From the NCBI GenBank assembly GCA_023014485.1, contig JAJOZX010002571.1, forward strand, positions 379,001-443,000: a stretch of DNA of 64,000 nucleotides. The letters run 5' to 3'. This DNA comes from Bathynomus jamesi. Taxonomy: Eukaryota > Arthropoda > Malacostraca > Isopoda > Cirolanidae. The number at the start of each line of letters is the position of its first letter. Position 1 is the stretch's first letter. A program made the position numbers and the translations under genes. Shown here piece by piece: positions 54,199-64,000 of the stretch. Below the pieces are notes generated by a model. That model was given only the letters and a program-made list of their open reading frames with translations, did not search any database and was not told the DNA's origin.

Positions 54199-55187
54199 CT
54201 ACTGCCCACCCCGAGAAGCGGAGCACGTATATCAAAAGTAGAAATATTCGGGTCTTGATTTGAATCGGATCCTTCGTCCAGCTCGCGTTGATCCTCGGTC
54301 GGCCTCGTTTCCGGTTGTTGCGTTGTCCTGCGCGCCCGTCCTGAAGTCTGTATTTGCTACCTCCGAGGTGCGTCCTCCATCGTCCTTTTTCCTTGCGTGC
54401 TTTTTCTCCGATCCGATGTCGTCCGATTGTGCGCCCGGTACCTGAGTGGGACCTGAAACTATATAAGCCGGTTTAAAGTTGGTTTGGTTGATTGAAGCGG
54501 CTTAAAGTTTGGTTTGGTTGATTGAAGCGGCTTAAAGTTTGGTTTGGTTGATTGAAGCGGCTTAAAGTTTGGTTTGGTTGATTGAAGCGGCTTAAAGTTT
54601 GGTTTGGTTGATTGAAGCGGCTTAAAGTTTGGTTTGGTTGATTGAAGCGGCTTAAAGTTTGGTTTGGTCGATTGAAGCGGCTTAAAGTTTGGTTTGGTTG
54701 ATTGAAGCGGCTTAAAGTTTGGTTTGGTTGATTGAAGCGGCTTAAAGTTTGGTTTGGTTGATTGAAGCGGCTTATAGTTTGGTTTGGTTGATTGAAGAGG
54801 CTTAAAGTTTGGTTTGGTTGATTGAAGCGGCTTAAAGTTTGGTTTGGTTGATTGAAGCGGCTTAAAGTTTGGTTTGGTTGATAGAAGCGGCTTAAAGTTT
54901 GGTTTGGTTGATTGAAGCGGCTTAAAGTTTGGTTTCTTCGGATGTTATTCTGGAAATGTCGAATTGTGCCTCCATGATGGAGAACCCAGAGAACGTGGGT
55001 GGCTTGATGGTGACATGGTGCACTCCTGATTCCATCTTGCGGGAATGTAATTCGGGTCTGCTGCTGCTTCGGTTCCGACCGGCTACTACGGGTGGGCGGC
55101 GAAGAGGCGTGGCTTCGGTTTGTTCCGCCCGGCGACTGAAGGATGCTGCTTCCGCTGGCTGCTTCGGGTCACTCCGGGGTCACCAAT
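54199..55187 (-). mobile_element. Internal region 2 of the tandem array
   Basis: Same layout as unit 1: pol tail (54199-54470), 30-bp minisatellite (54471-54935, about 15.5 copies, a few point changes), gag start and primer-binding site (54936-55187). Copy number differs from unit 1. Confidence 0.88.
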
Positions 55188-55598
55188 TGTAGCTGGTTCC
55201 TTCTTGGTGCTACTTGTAGTTGCCGGGAAGAATGAAGGATACGAGAGGCAAGCTATCGCTTTGTTGGGTATCTCTTTTAGGGGCCTCTCGTGTCCTCTTC
55301 TTTCCCTGTCGTTTGGGGGGTTGGCGTCTTGAAGGAAAAGCCGGTCGTTTTCAGAATTTATTGAGTTCTTGGTTGGCTGAGGTTATTTTACAGAAGATTT
55401 TGTTATTTTATATACAGCTGAATTAATTAAATATATATATATATAAATTTATGTACAATATTTATTTATAAAGATTATATGTGATTCTTAAAATTACACA
55501 ATGATAAAATATATACAATTTGGTACGCGCAAAATTGGTTTGTCGGTAACTAATATAAAAATAATATAAATGCGGAAAATTAACTGCGCGGCCCCACA
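55188..55598 (-). repeat. LTR 3 of the tandem array
   Basis: 411 bp, near-identical to LTR 2. Confidence 0.9.
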
Positions 55599-56857
55599 CT
55601 ACTGCCCACCCCGAGAAGCGGAGCACGTATATCAAAAGTAGAAATATTCGGGTCTTGATTTGAATCGATCCTTCGTCCAGCTCGCGTTGATCCTCGGTCG
55701 GCCTCGTTTCCGGTTGTTGCGTTGTCCTGCGCTCCCGTACTGAGGTCTGTATTTGCTACCTCCGAGGTGCGTCCTCCATCGTCCTTTTTCCTTGCGTGCT
55801 TTTTCTCCGATCCGATGTCGTCCGATTGTGCGCCGGTACCTGTGTGGGACCTGAAAACTATATAAGCCGGTTTAAAGTTTGGTTTGGTTGATTGAAGTGG
55901 CTTAAAGTTTGGTTTGGTTGATTGAAGCGGCTTAAAGTTTGGTTTGGTTGATTGAAGCGGCTTAAAGTTTGGTTTGGTTGATTGAAGCGGCTTAAAGTTT
56001 GGTTTGGTTGATTGAAGCGGTTTAAAGTTTGGTTTGGTTGACGTAAGCGGCTTAAAGTTTGGTTTGGTTGATTGAAGCGGCTTAAAGTTTGGTTTGGTTG
56101 ATTGAAGCGGCTTAAAGTTTGGTTTGGTTGATTGAAGCGGCTTAAAGTTTGGTTTGGTTGATTGAAGCGGCTTAAAGTTTGGTTTGGTTGATTGAAGCGG
56201 CTTAAAGTTTGGTTTGGTTGATTGAAGCGGCTTAAAGTTTGGTTTCTTCGGATGTTATTCTGGAAATGTCGAATTGTGCCTCCATGCTGGAGAACCCAGA
56301 GAACGTGGGTGGCTTGATGGTGACATGGTGCACTCCTGATTCCATCTTGCGGGAATGTAATTCGGGTCTGCTGCTGCTTCGGTTCCGACCGGCTACTACG
56401 GGCGGGCGGCGAAGAGGCGTGGCTTCGGTGGCCAAAGCGGCTTAAAGTTTGGTTTGGTTGATTGAAGAGGCTTAAAGTTTGGTTTGGTTGATTGAAGCGG
56501 TTTAAAGTTTGGTTTGGTTGATTGAAGAGGCTTAAAGTTTGGTTTGGTTGATTGAAGCGGCTTAAAGTTTGGTTTGGTTGATTGAAGCGGCTTAAAGTTT
56601 GGTTTCTTCGGATGTTATTCTGGAAATGTCGAATTATGCCTCCATGATGGAGAACCCAGAGAACGTGGGTGGCTTGATGGTGACATGGTGCACTCCTGAT
56701 TCCATCTTGCGGGAATGTAATTCGGGTCTGCTGCTGCTTCGGTTCCGACCGGCTACTACGGGTAGGCGGCGAAGAGGCGTGGCTTCGGTTTGTTCCGCCC
56801 GGCGACTGAAGGATGCTGCTTCCGCTGGCTGCTTCGGGTCACTCCGGGGTCACCAAT
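55599..56857 (-). mobile_element. Internal region 3 with a duplicated gag start
   Basis: Pol tail (55599-55870), minisatellite (55871-56245, 12.5 copies), a gag-start segment (56246-56435), then a second minisatellite block (56436-56605, about 5.5 copies) and a second gag start with primer-binding site (56606-56857). The first gag start breaks off directly into repeats, so it arose by unequal exchange between minisatellite-bearing copies. Confidence 0.88.
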
Positions 56858-57273
56858 TGTAGCTGGTTCCTTCTTGGTGCTACTTGTAGTTGCCGGGAAG
56901 AATGAAGGATACGAGAGGCAAGCTATCGCTTTGTTGGAACTTGGGTATCTCTTTTAGGGGCCTCTCGTGTCCTCTTCTCTCCCTGTCGTTTGGGGGGTTG
57001 GCGTCTTGAAGGAAAATCCGGTCGTTTTCAGAGTTTATTGAGTTCTTGGTTGGCTGAGGTTATTTTACAGAAGATTTTGTTATTTTATATACAGCTGAAT
57101 TAATTAAATATATATATATAAATTTATGTACAATACTTATTTATAAAGATTATATGTGATTCTTAAAATTACACAATGATAAAATATATACAATTTGGTA
57201 CGCGCAAAATTGGTTTGTTGGTAACTAATATAAAAATAATATAAATGCGGAAAATTAACTGCGCGGCCCCACA
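56858..57273 (-). repeat. LTR 4 of the tandem array
   Basis: 416 bp with a 5-bp insertion (ggaac area near 56938) not in the others. Followed by the outer target copy agtg. Confidence 0.9.
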
Positions 57274-57277
57274 AGTG

Positions 57278-58054
57278 CCCCTTTTGTTTTTATCTTAAAT
57301 TCATGCAACTGAGGCCTAAGGTAGGCCCACATCGAGTCAGCAACCCTGAGGTGGGACCTAATAGGACCTCAAGTCCGTAAGTTTTTAATTTTAGCTTAAC
57401 TTGGGCTGTAGGTTGAACTGGCCCTTTAGAATTTGGCCGTTCACGGCTCAGCTGGGATTTTGAACCCAACAAATAAATAAATAACATGGTCCTTCAGAAC
57501 CGGATTCTAGCCCAAGACTGAGTCAGTGACTATTTTTCGGCAAAGTTTTGATTGTGCAAATTGTAGCCCAAGTTAGGCCTAGACGGGTTGAGGATTATTG
57601 AATTAAGGTCCCAGGGTAGAAAGTTTGGTCGCCCAATTGCGAAACTTGGCCACTTGTCTGTCGTTGGTTTTGGCCTACATTTTTACCGGTTTGGTTAATT
57701 ACCGGTTTGGCTGACCATATTTCCTTGAGACAAAAACGGGACATTGTGATGGCAAAAAAGGGACGGGGGTTATGTAATATTCTGTATTCATGAAAAAGTA
57801 AGTACATAAACCGGGACAAAATTGACATTTTTATTAAAACGACGGGACGGCCAGGAAATATTAAAAAAACGGTACTGTCCCGTTCAAAACGGTACGTACG
57901 GTCAGCCTAATACTGGTGGTTGGTTAGTATTAGTATCCCACCCAGCAATTCAGTTTATTTGAAAAAAGCAAAATTTGCGTTTGATCAGTTTGGTTAAGTA
58001 TTTCTGCCAATTCAGCTCATTTGGCATTGAGCCCAATTGTTGTTTGCATTAAAG
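57278..58054 (+). other. BEL/Pao leader or LTR remnant with a MITE-like insert
   Basis: No gene. 57713-57907 is bounded by ggctgaccata and an inverted tacggtcagcc, with a g-g-g-a-c repeat theme similar to the hAT end at 40848, so a probable MITE. The rest is likely the 5' end of the BEL/Pao element that starts coding at 58055. LTR borders were not found. Confidence 0.4.
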
Positions 58055-59014
58055 ATGAGTGCATCTGAATTGAACAAGTTTAAAAAAAGGAGAAGCGCCT
58101 ACAAAGGTCTAATTACAAAGGTCGTTGCCACTCTAGATTCTGCCATAGAGCAAGAGGATTTAAGCTAAGTGACTGCGCAGCTTTCCATATTAGAAACTAA
58201 AAAGGTTGCTCTAAGTGAAGTAAATGTTAAAATTGAGGCTCTTATAGAAGAGGATGAAATAGAAAATAACATAATTTACTTGGAAGAGATTATTGATGAT
58301 ATAATTAAAGTAGGCCACCGAGCAAAAGAGTTTAGCAGCTCATTACAGTTAGAGACCAGGTCTAATAATGAAACACAACACTCAACAAATGATGTTTGTG
58401 AAGTTAAGGTTAACAGATCTGCAGTTCAATTACCGAGGCTTGTACTCAAAACATTTTCTGGGAGTATTCAGGAATGGCAAGGATGGGCAAACAGTTTTCA
58501 ATCAGCAGTTCATTCTAATCAAGTGCTAAGTGCCTTGGAGAAGTTTAATTATTTGCAGTCCCTCTTGGAAGGGGAGGCAGCAAAGACAATAGCAGGATTA
58601 GCATTAACAGAGGCTAATTATAATGTGGCTTGGGATATATTAAAGAAACGGTTTGGTAAGCCAGAGATCTTAATTAAAAGCCACCTCCGTGAACTTTTAT
58701 CTTTACCTCGTGTTAATAATCCTAATAGTGTCAAGGAGTTACGGCAGTTATATGATGAATTTGAAGTTAGAACTAGGTCCCTGGACAACTTGGGTGTAGG
58801 AATGGAAAGGTATGGTATAATGTTGGTTAGTATACTGGAGTCTAAATTGCCTAGCTCAATTTTGCTTGAATTAAGTAGGGGACACTTTACAGAACATGTG
58901 TACATCCCCCTTCAGCAGATGTTAAGTCTTTTAGGCACAGCACCAAAGTTTCTACAAAAAGGAATAGCCCAGGTACAGTGCCAGCTCTACATGCATCCTC
59001 TGAGAATAAATTAA
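58055..59014 (+). pseudogene. BEL/Pao gag-like domain (DUF1759-type)
   Basis: Starts MSASELNKFKKRRSAYKGLI with an early TAA at about 58166, then an N-terminal coiled region, PRLVLKTFSGSIQEWQGWAN, FNYLQSLLEGEAAKTIAGLA, DILKKRFGKPEILIKSHLRE and a LPSSILLELSRG tail. This is the DUF1759 Pao-gag pattern, forming the particle shell. The frame is lost near 58990, where the next frame takes over. Confidence 0.85.
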
Positions 59015-59874
59015 AGGGAATCAAGAAATGCATATTTTGCGAAGGCAACCACAAGTCATATAAATGTGAGGTGGCTGAGGCTTTACCTTTTGAGGAGAGA
59101 AAGGAAAGGGTATCTAAGTCCACAGCATGTTTTAAATGTTTATTGAAAGGTCACAGAGCAAGGTTTTGTAAGTTTAAAATTTTGTGCAAAAAAAGTCATG
59201 GAAGGCATCAACCATTATTGTGTGAAAACACTCTTAGTAGGCCTACCCCAGAAGTAGAGACATCAGTGGCACATGCCACTGCTATGAAAGGGAGTAAAAG
59301 TAAAGGGGGATTATTGCAAACAACTGCAGCCTTATTAATTGGGAATGATGGAGAAGCTACTGTAAGAGTGTTGTTTGATAGTGGTAGCCAGTGTAGCTTA
59401 ATTAAGACCAGAATTTCCAGAAAATTGAAGTTTAAAGAACTTAAGAGGGAAAATTTAAGAATTTCTGGGTTTGGGGGTTCGGTTCAAAACCGAACCAAAT
59501 TTAAGAAGGTAGAAGTTCTGGTTAAGGGGTTGTTACCGCAAAGTCCCACTATCAAGGTCCAAGCTGTAGAGATTGAGGAACTTTGTGCTCCAGTCACTAC
59601 TTGTTTAGATATGGCATGTGTCCAAGAATTGCAAGTTAAAAGAATTAATTTGGGCAATAATAAGTTTGAAGGAACAGAAGATATTAGTCTTTTGATTGGA
59701 GCTGACTATTATTGGGACTTCATCACTGGTAATATTGTCCGTACATCTCAAGGCCCGGTAGCTATTGAAAGTAAGCTAGGCTGGATGCTACATGGTAGCT
59801 ATTGCAATGAAATGGAAGTTAAGGCTCTTTTTTTAAGATTGAGGAGAACAGCCATGGTTTGGAAAGGCATTTGA
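58978..59874 (+). pseudogene. BEL/Pao zinc-knuckle and protease region
   Basis: Knuckle-like CIFCEGNHKSYKC, then CFKCLLKGHRARFCK (59020-59180). Aspartic protease core VRVLFDSGSQCSLIKTRISR (DSG, 59370) and LLIGADYYWDFITG. Ends GWMLHG. The frame shifts near 59830 into the RT frame. Confidence 0.85.
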
Positions 59875-61199
59875 AAGTGTTTTGGGAACTTGAATCCATT
59901 GGCATAAAGGACAAACAGGCAAGTACAGTGAACAATGATGTTTTAGAGCAATTTGAAAAAGGGATTGGGTTTAGAGATGGTTGCTATGAAGTTGGCCTCC
60001 TTTGGAAGGATTCTTGCAAACCTGGTTCAAACCTTCAGCTAGCTAATCGGAGGTTGGAGACTTCATTGTACAGGCTAAGAAAAAATGAGGAGTTGTTAAT
60101 TGAATACAATGAGGCTATCCTAAGCTATGTAAGGGAGGGCTATGCTGAAAGGGTGCAAGGTGAGCTGGTGAACCAGGAGGCACATTATCTGCCACACCAT
60201 GCAGTGGTACGGCGAGACAAAACTACCACCAAACTGAGAGTAGTTTTTGATGGCTCAGCCAAGGACAAAGGTGGTTATTCCTTGAATGACTGTTTGGATG
60301 CTGGGCCAAATTTAAATGCAGATTTATTTTCCTTGTTACTGAGATTCAGGTTTGGTAGAGTAGCATTGACTGTAGATGTGAAGCAAGCTTTTTTGCGGAT
60401 AAAGTTAAAACCAGAGGACAGAGATGTAGTAAGGTATCTGTGGGTGGATACGAAAGACTTGTTGGAAAATGAACCTAAGGTTCAAGCATATAGAATGAAG
60501 TCAGTGTTGTTTGGCCTCAGCTCTAGTCCATTTCTGTTGGCAGCTACTATGCAGTACCATTTTAAGAAATATTCTGAAGTCTATCCTAACACTATTGAAC
60601 ACATAAGGAAAAATTTTTATGTTGATGATTTGCTGTGTTCCGTGGATAATACAGAAATGGCTAAACAGATATTCATGGAGGCTAGAGCTATAATGAGGGA
60701 GGCTGGCATGGAGCTTAGAAAATGGCGGACCAATCATTCTCAATTACAAGAGTTTATGAGTCAGTCCTGTGTAGTACCTGATGCAGCAGAAAGTATTGAG
60801 GATTCTGGTATTAAGGAGTTGTGGGCAATAGACGCAAAGGTGCTAGGCATTGTTTGGCAGCAAGGAGATGATTTGTTTACCTTCAATGGGAAATCTTTAG
60901 TTGAGCTGGCTGAGAATGAGACAAGGTGGACAAAACGTACAGCTCTTAGTTTGGCTTCAAACGTTTTTGATCCTCTTGGATTCCTGGCTCCATTTGTGAT
61001 AAAGTCAAAAATTTGGTTTCAGAGCCTCTGGGAAATTGGACTTGGTTGGGGCCAAGAGTTACCTGATCATATGGTGGTAAGGTGGAAATATTGGTTCAAA
61101 GAATTGGCACATCTTGGAGACATTGAAATCCCAAGATGGTACTTTGGGGAGTTGAACAATAGTCCATACAATTTGTTTGGAGCTGCACATCTTTTGTGA
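59859..61199 (+). pseudogene. BEL/Pao reverse transcriptase
   Basis: 446 codons without a stop. Blocks: TTKLRVVFDGSAKDKGGYSL, LTVDVKQAFLRIKL, FGLSSSPFLLAATM and the catalytic FYVDDLLCS (60617), then RKWRTNHSQL. FDPLGFLAPFVI (60968) closes the RT/connection. The YVDD site is intact. A one-base shift near 61175 separates it from RNase H. Domain order and the LGL/SPFLL pattern mark BEL/Pao. Confidence 0.9.
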
Positions 61200-62136
61200 T
61201 GCAAGTGAGGAAGCCTATGCAACTTGTATTTATATAAGAGGCGCATTGCAAGAGGAAGTAAGTTGCAGGTTGGTTGCTGCAAAGAGCAGAGTAGCACTTT
61301 TGAAAAGGCTTTCTGTTCCAAGGTTGGAATTGATGGGTGCAGTTATTGCTAGTCGGCTTGCAGTTACAGTGCAAAAGTCTTTGGCCCTCTATGAAATTCC
61401 AAGCTATTATTGGACAGACTCCACTATAGTTTGGCACTGGTTAAGAAGCCAGGCAAGGAAATGGAAACCATTTGTTGCCAATAGGGTGGAGGAAATTCAA
61501 GCGCACACAGATCCCAAGCAATGGAAGCATTGTCCAGGCACCCAAAACCCCGCTGATTTACCAACACGAGGAATTTCAGTGAAAGATCTTGCACAGTCAA
61601 GTTTGTGGTGGAATGGGCCAGAGTGGCTTAAACTTGGAAGTGAAAACTGGCCTTCTAATCAGCCTATTGTAGGAGAATGCCATGCTAAAGAAGCATGGGT
61701 GAGTGAAGTGAGAAAATGCACTGTGAACAGTTGTCAAGTAATGCAGCAGGACCCCATATTGAGGCTTGAGGACATTAGCAGTCTGAAAAGGTTGTTAAGA
61801 GTGACAGCATGGGTATATAGATTTACCAACAATATTAAGGGAGAAACAAGAAGGGAAGGAATTCTGAACAGTAATGAGATTCAGCAAGCCAGGAAATACT
61901 GGGTGGTATATGTGCAGAAGGAAAAATTTGGTGAAGAGAGGGAATTGCTCACCAGCCATCCATTACAGGTTCTACCAACACATTCTGCTCTCAAGGGTTT
62001 GGATGTGTTTTTGGATCAGGATTTATTGAGAGTAGGAGGTAGACTACAGTTTTCTGGGCTTCCAGAGGAGAAAAGACATCCAATTTCGCTACCTTCTGGG
62101 GGGCACTTTGTGGACCTTTTGATCCTGGATACTCAT
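61177..62136 (+). pseudogene. BEL/Pao RNase H-like domain and integrase linker, truncated
   Basis: Starts MELHIFCDASEEAYATCIYI (the catalytic Asp of RNase H), VPRLELMGAVIASRL, YYWTDSTIVWHWL and WKHCPGTQNPADLPTRGI. It continues with an integrase-upstream segment ending HPISLP..LLILDTH at 62136, where Gypsy-2 begins. The HHCC and DDE integrase parts are absent in the window. Confidence 0.9.
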
Positions 62137-62382
62137 TGTGGTGCCGCGTTTGTTAGCGGGCTAAAGATAAAGTAAAGGCCAATTTGAGGCTTTATTCAAC
62201 ATAAACATAGCATAGAACTGAAACACAGAAAACAATAATTAGTAAAGACTTGTTACACAGAAAACAATAATTAGTAAAGACTCATTACATTCCTCTCTTC
62301 TTTTATAATACATGATCACAGAAAATAATAATTAGTAAAGACTTGTTACACAGAAAACAATAATTAGTAAAGACTCATTACA
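62137..62382 (-). repeat. Gypsy-2 3' LTR (minus strand)
   Basis: In minus sense starts TGTAATGAGTCTTTAC after a purine-rich AAAAGAAGAGAGGAA and ends GCGGCACCACA at 62137, where BEL/Pao coding stops. A 93-bp duplication (ctcattacattcctctcttc at 62281 and 62374) makes the start ambiguous: 62382 or 62289. The other LTR lies outside the window. Confidence 0.7.
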
Positions 62383-62467
62383 TTCCTCTCTTCTTTTATA
62401 ATACGTGATACTTTGCACGGTAAGAAACAAAACGACAAGTTCAAGATATTTTGGAAGAAAGAAGAGT
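62383..62467 (-). promoter_or_regulatory. Gypsy-2 polypurine tract and 3' end of pol
   Basis: The minus-strand purine run AAAAGAAGAGAGGAA sits against the LTR, positioned for plus-strand priming. A duplicate sits at about 62290-62305 inside the repeated block. Confidence 0.55.
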
Positions 62468-64000
62468 CTACAAGTTTAGGCGTTGAGCTGGGTATCTGAT
62501 TCGAGTGCTTCTTCTCAGAGGGGGACTCGTCTCGGAGGTTACTGACACAGGTGGGTCTCTCTCGACTTCGACTGGAGTCGCTTCGACGGGAGCTGTTGGG
62601 ACCGTGTGTCGGCGGATCTCAGCGGGTTCTGAGTCGTCCGTTAGCGGGGTGGAATTGATTGGCGGACTGGGTACGGGGGGTTCATAGTGATTCGTGTCAT
62701 CCGTATTGCTACGTCCCGCCGGTGCCAGGTCCCTGATGGATACGGTATCTTCTCTCCCATTCGGATGCCGTATAAACGCGTAGTTGGGGTTTGCCTCAAT
62801 TAACTCAACTTCCTCGACGAGGGGTCGTTCTTGGATCGGCGAATGAATTGGCGAAGGAGTACAGTTCCCGGAGAAGACAGCCACGTCGGTAGTGCAGAAC
62901 CGGTAGAAGTACGCCGCGGGTGCGTGAATAGACGCTCGTGAGGAGTTTCGTTCGTGGCCGTACACAGCAGCGATCTAATCGAGTGCAGCGCGTCTGGTAG
63001 GACGGACTCCCATTGCGACATCGGCAACCCGCGATCTTCTATGGCTAGTTTGATGGTGTTCATGATGATTCCATTGTAACGTTCGCATTGCCCGTTTCCT
63101 TGGGGGTGATACGGCGTTGTGCGACTAGTCGCGATACCATGTTTAGTTAGGAACAGTTTTAGTTCCGAAGACATAAACGATGTCCCTCGATCTGTGTGGA
63201 TGTAAGAGGGAGTTCCGAAGGTAGAAAATAACTCGGTGAGACGGGCGATAACGGTTGACGTGTTCGTATCACGGCACGGGAAGGCAAAAGGAAAGCGTGA
63301 ATACTCGTCGATTACTGTTAGGATGTAAGGTCGCGAAGTTGCGCTCGGAAGCGGGCCTTTAAAGTCGATGTTAAGTCGGTCAAACGGGGACATGGCCCGT
63401 ATTAAGTGACTAACTTCTGGTTTATAGTACTGTGGCTTACATTTAGCGCATGTTTGGCATTCCGACGTAACTCGTTTGATGTCATCCACTGAGAATGGTA
63501 GGTTCCTAGCTCTCACAAAATGAGTCATTCGGCGGACTCCTGGGTGTATCAGATTAACATGCAGCTGGGCGAGGGATATTCTTGGAGTAGCAGCGCAAAA
63601 GGATCGCGACAATGCGTCTGCGGCTCGGTTCTCGGGGCCCGGTCTGTATTTTATTGTGAATGAGTAGCCGGCTAGTTCTACACGCCAACGGAGAATCTTA
63701 TCGTTCTTAATACGACCAGTAGCTTTTCCATCGAACATGAAAGATACGCTCCGCTGGTCGGTGACGACAGTAAAGTGTCGATAAGCTAAGAAGTGCTTCC
63801 ACTTGCGAATGGATTCGATTACAGCGTATGCCTCCTTTTCAACGATGTGATGGCGACGTTCTGTGTTATTCAGAGCGCGAGAAAAGAACGCCACCGGGCG
63901 GCCGTTCTGGGTGAGGGTGGCTCCGATTGCTGAAGAGGAAGCGTCCGTCTCCACAGTGAACGGCAGTTCTTCATCGATTGAACCGACGACAGCTTTCGAG
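62468..64000 (-). pseudogene. Ty3/Gypsy pol, RNase H and integrase (Gypsy-2), partial, one frameshift
   Basis: Runs off the window end. RNase H: METDASSSAIGATLTQNGRP, EKEAYAVIESIRKWKHFLAY, TDQRSV, RWRVELAGYSFTIKYRPG and ENRAADALSR. Integrase zinc module HPGVRRMTHF and CQTCAKC. Catalytic core: NIDFKGPLP (Asp), HTDRGTSFMSSEL (Asp) and GNGQCERYNGI (Glu), all three acids present. After SLLCTATNETPHERL a single frameshift near 62830 (in a cccc run) joins a tail with ELIEANPNYAF and PLRRSTRIRYPAQRLNL. Apart from that frameshift it is open over 1.5 kb, so it is the youngest-looking LTR element here. It inserts in BEL/Pao. Confidence 0.9.

Larger units (their letters stand above)
52415..57273 (-). 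mobile_element. Tandem array of a deleted Gypsy derivative: 4 LTRs, 3 internal regions
   Basis: LTRs at 52415-52827, 53788-54198, 55188-55598 and 56858-57273 (411-416 bp). In minus sense they start TGTGGGGCCGCG and end AGCTACA. The 4-bp duplication agtg lies at 52411-52414 and 57274-57277, only at the outer borders. After each LTR in minus sense comes ATTGGTGACCCCGGAGTG, a Gypsy-type primer-binding site. The internal region holds a gag start, a 30-bp minisatellite, the last codons of pol and a polypurine-like run, but no PR, RT or IN. LTR-LTR recombination most simply explains the tandem form. Confidence 0.88.
58055..62136 (+). mobile_element. BEL/Pao LTR retrotransposon, 3' part lost
   Basis: Gag-like region, zinc knuckles, protease, reverse transcriptase and RNase H in BEL/Pao order on the plus strand. 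It ends where a minus-strand Gypsy LTR begins at 62137, before any integrase. At least one stop and three frameshifts. Confidence 0.85.

Overview
This window reads as eukaryotic, AT-rich, intron-bearing animal DNA built almost entirely of nested transposable elements. The mix of CR1-like LINEs with an esterase ORF1, Ty3/Gypsy and BEL/Pao LTR elements, a Penelope-like element, Tc1/mariner elements including two of the DD41D type, pogo/Tigger and piggyBac-like MITEs, many hAT elements and long (TA)n and (TG)n tracts suggests an arthropod, perhaps a crustacean. That species guess is an inference. The one gene that does not look transposon-derived is on the minus strand: four small exons at 14659-14755, 13773-13844, 13028-13087 and 485-651. 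Each is bounded by GT/AG signals, every junction is phase 1, and together they encode about 131 acidic residues that I do not recognise. Its last intron, about 12.4 kb, holds most of the first block of repeats.

Region by region: 1.2-3.0 kb holds a broken copy of a transposon-like arthropod/cnidarian gene family. 4.1-4.8 kb is a TA-flanked pogo/Tigger-type MITE. About 5-12 kb is a decayed CR1-like LINE (ORF1 with esterase, ORF2 with endonuclease and reverse transcriptase) split by two hAT insertions; the second carries a Tc1 element and another hAT MITE. 12.6-14.8 kb has small MITEs and host exons. At 15.3-37.9 kb a LINE is split cleanly by one Ty3/Gypsy element, 15696-37145, with 4-bp acag duplications and 1.4-kb LTRs. 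That element carries a minus-strand LINE in its 5' LTR, hAT-type insertions, and an insertion with TAGGGTGG ends coding for an unusual DDE-like protein, itself hit by a near-intact mariner.

40-41 kb is a 40-44 bp minisatellite. 41-46 kb is a hAT element invaded by further hATs. 46-52 kb holds Penelope-like sequence, a fold-back mariner and a hAT remnant. 52.4-57.3 kb is a recombined tandem LTR-internal-LTR-internal-LTR-internal-LTR array of a deleted Gypsy derivative whose middle is a 30-bp minisatellite. 58-62 kb is a BEL/Pao element. It is cut at 62137 by a minus-strand Ty3/Gypsy element that runs off the window end.

The best candidate for something poorly described is a group of elements with TAGGGYGG ends, two with perfect 8-bp target duplications (30107-34657 and 50495-51087) and one with ambiguous duplications (about 25384-27877). 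Two of them code for related large proteins with a D-rich/SNTG, CRHH and CAERG signature. Almost all element genes are broken by stops or frameshifts; exceptions are the mariner at 32660-33673 and, apart from one frameshift, the Gypsy pol at 62468-64000.
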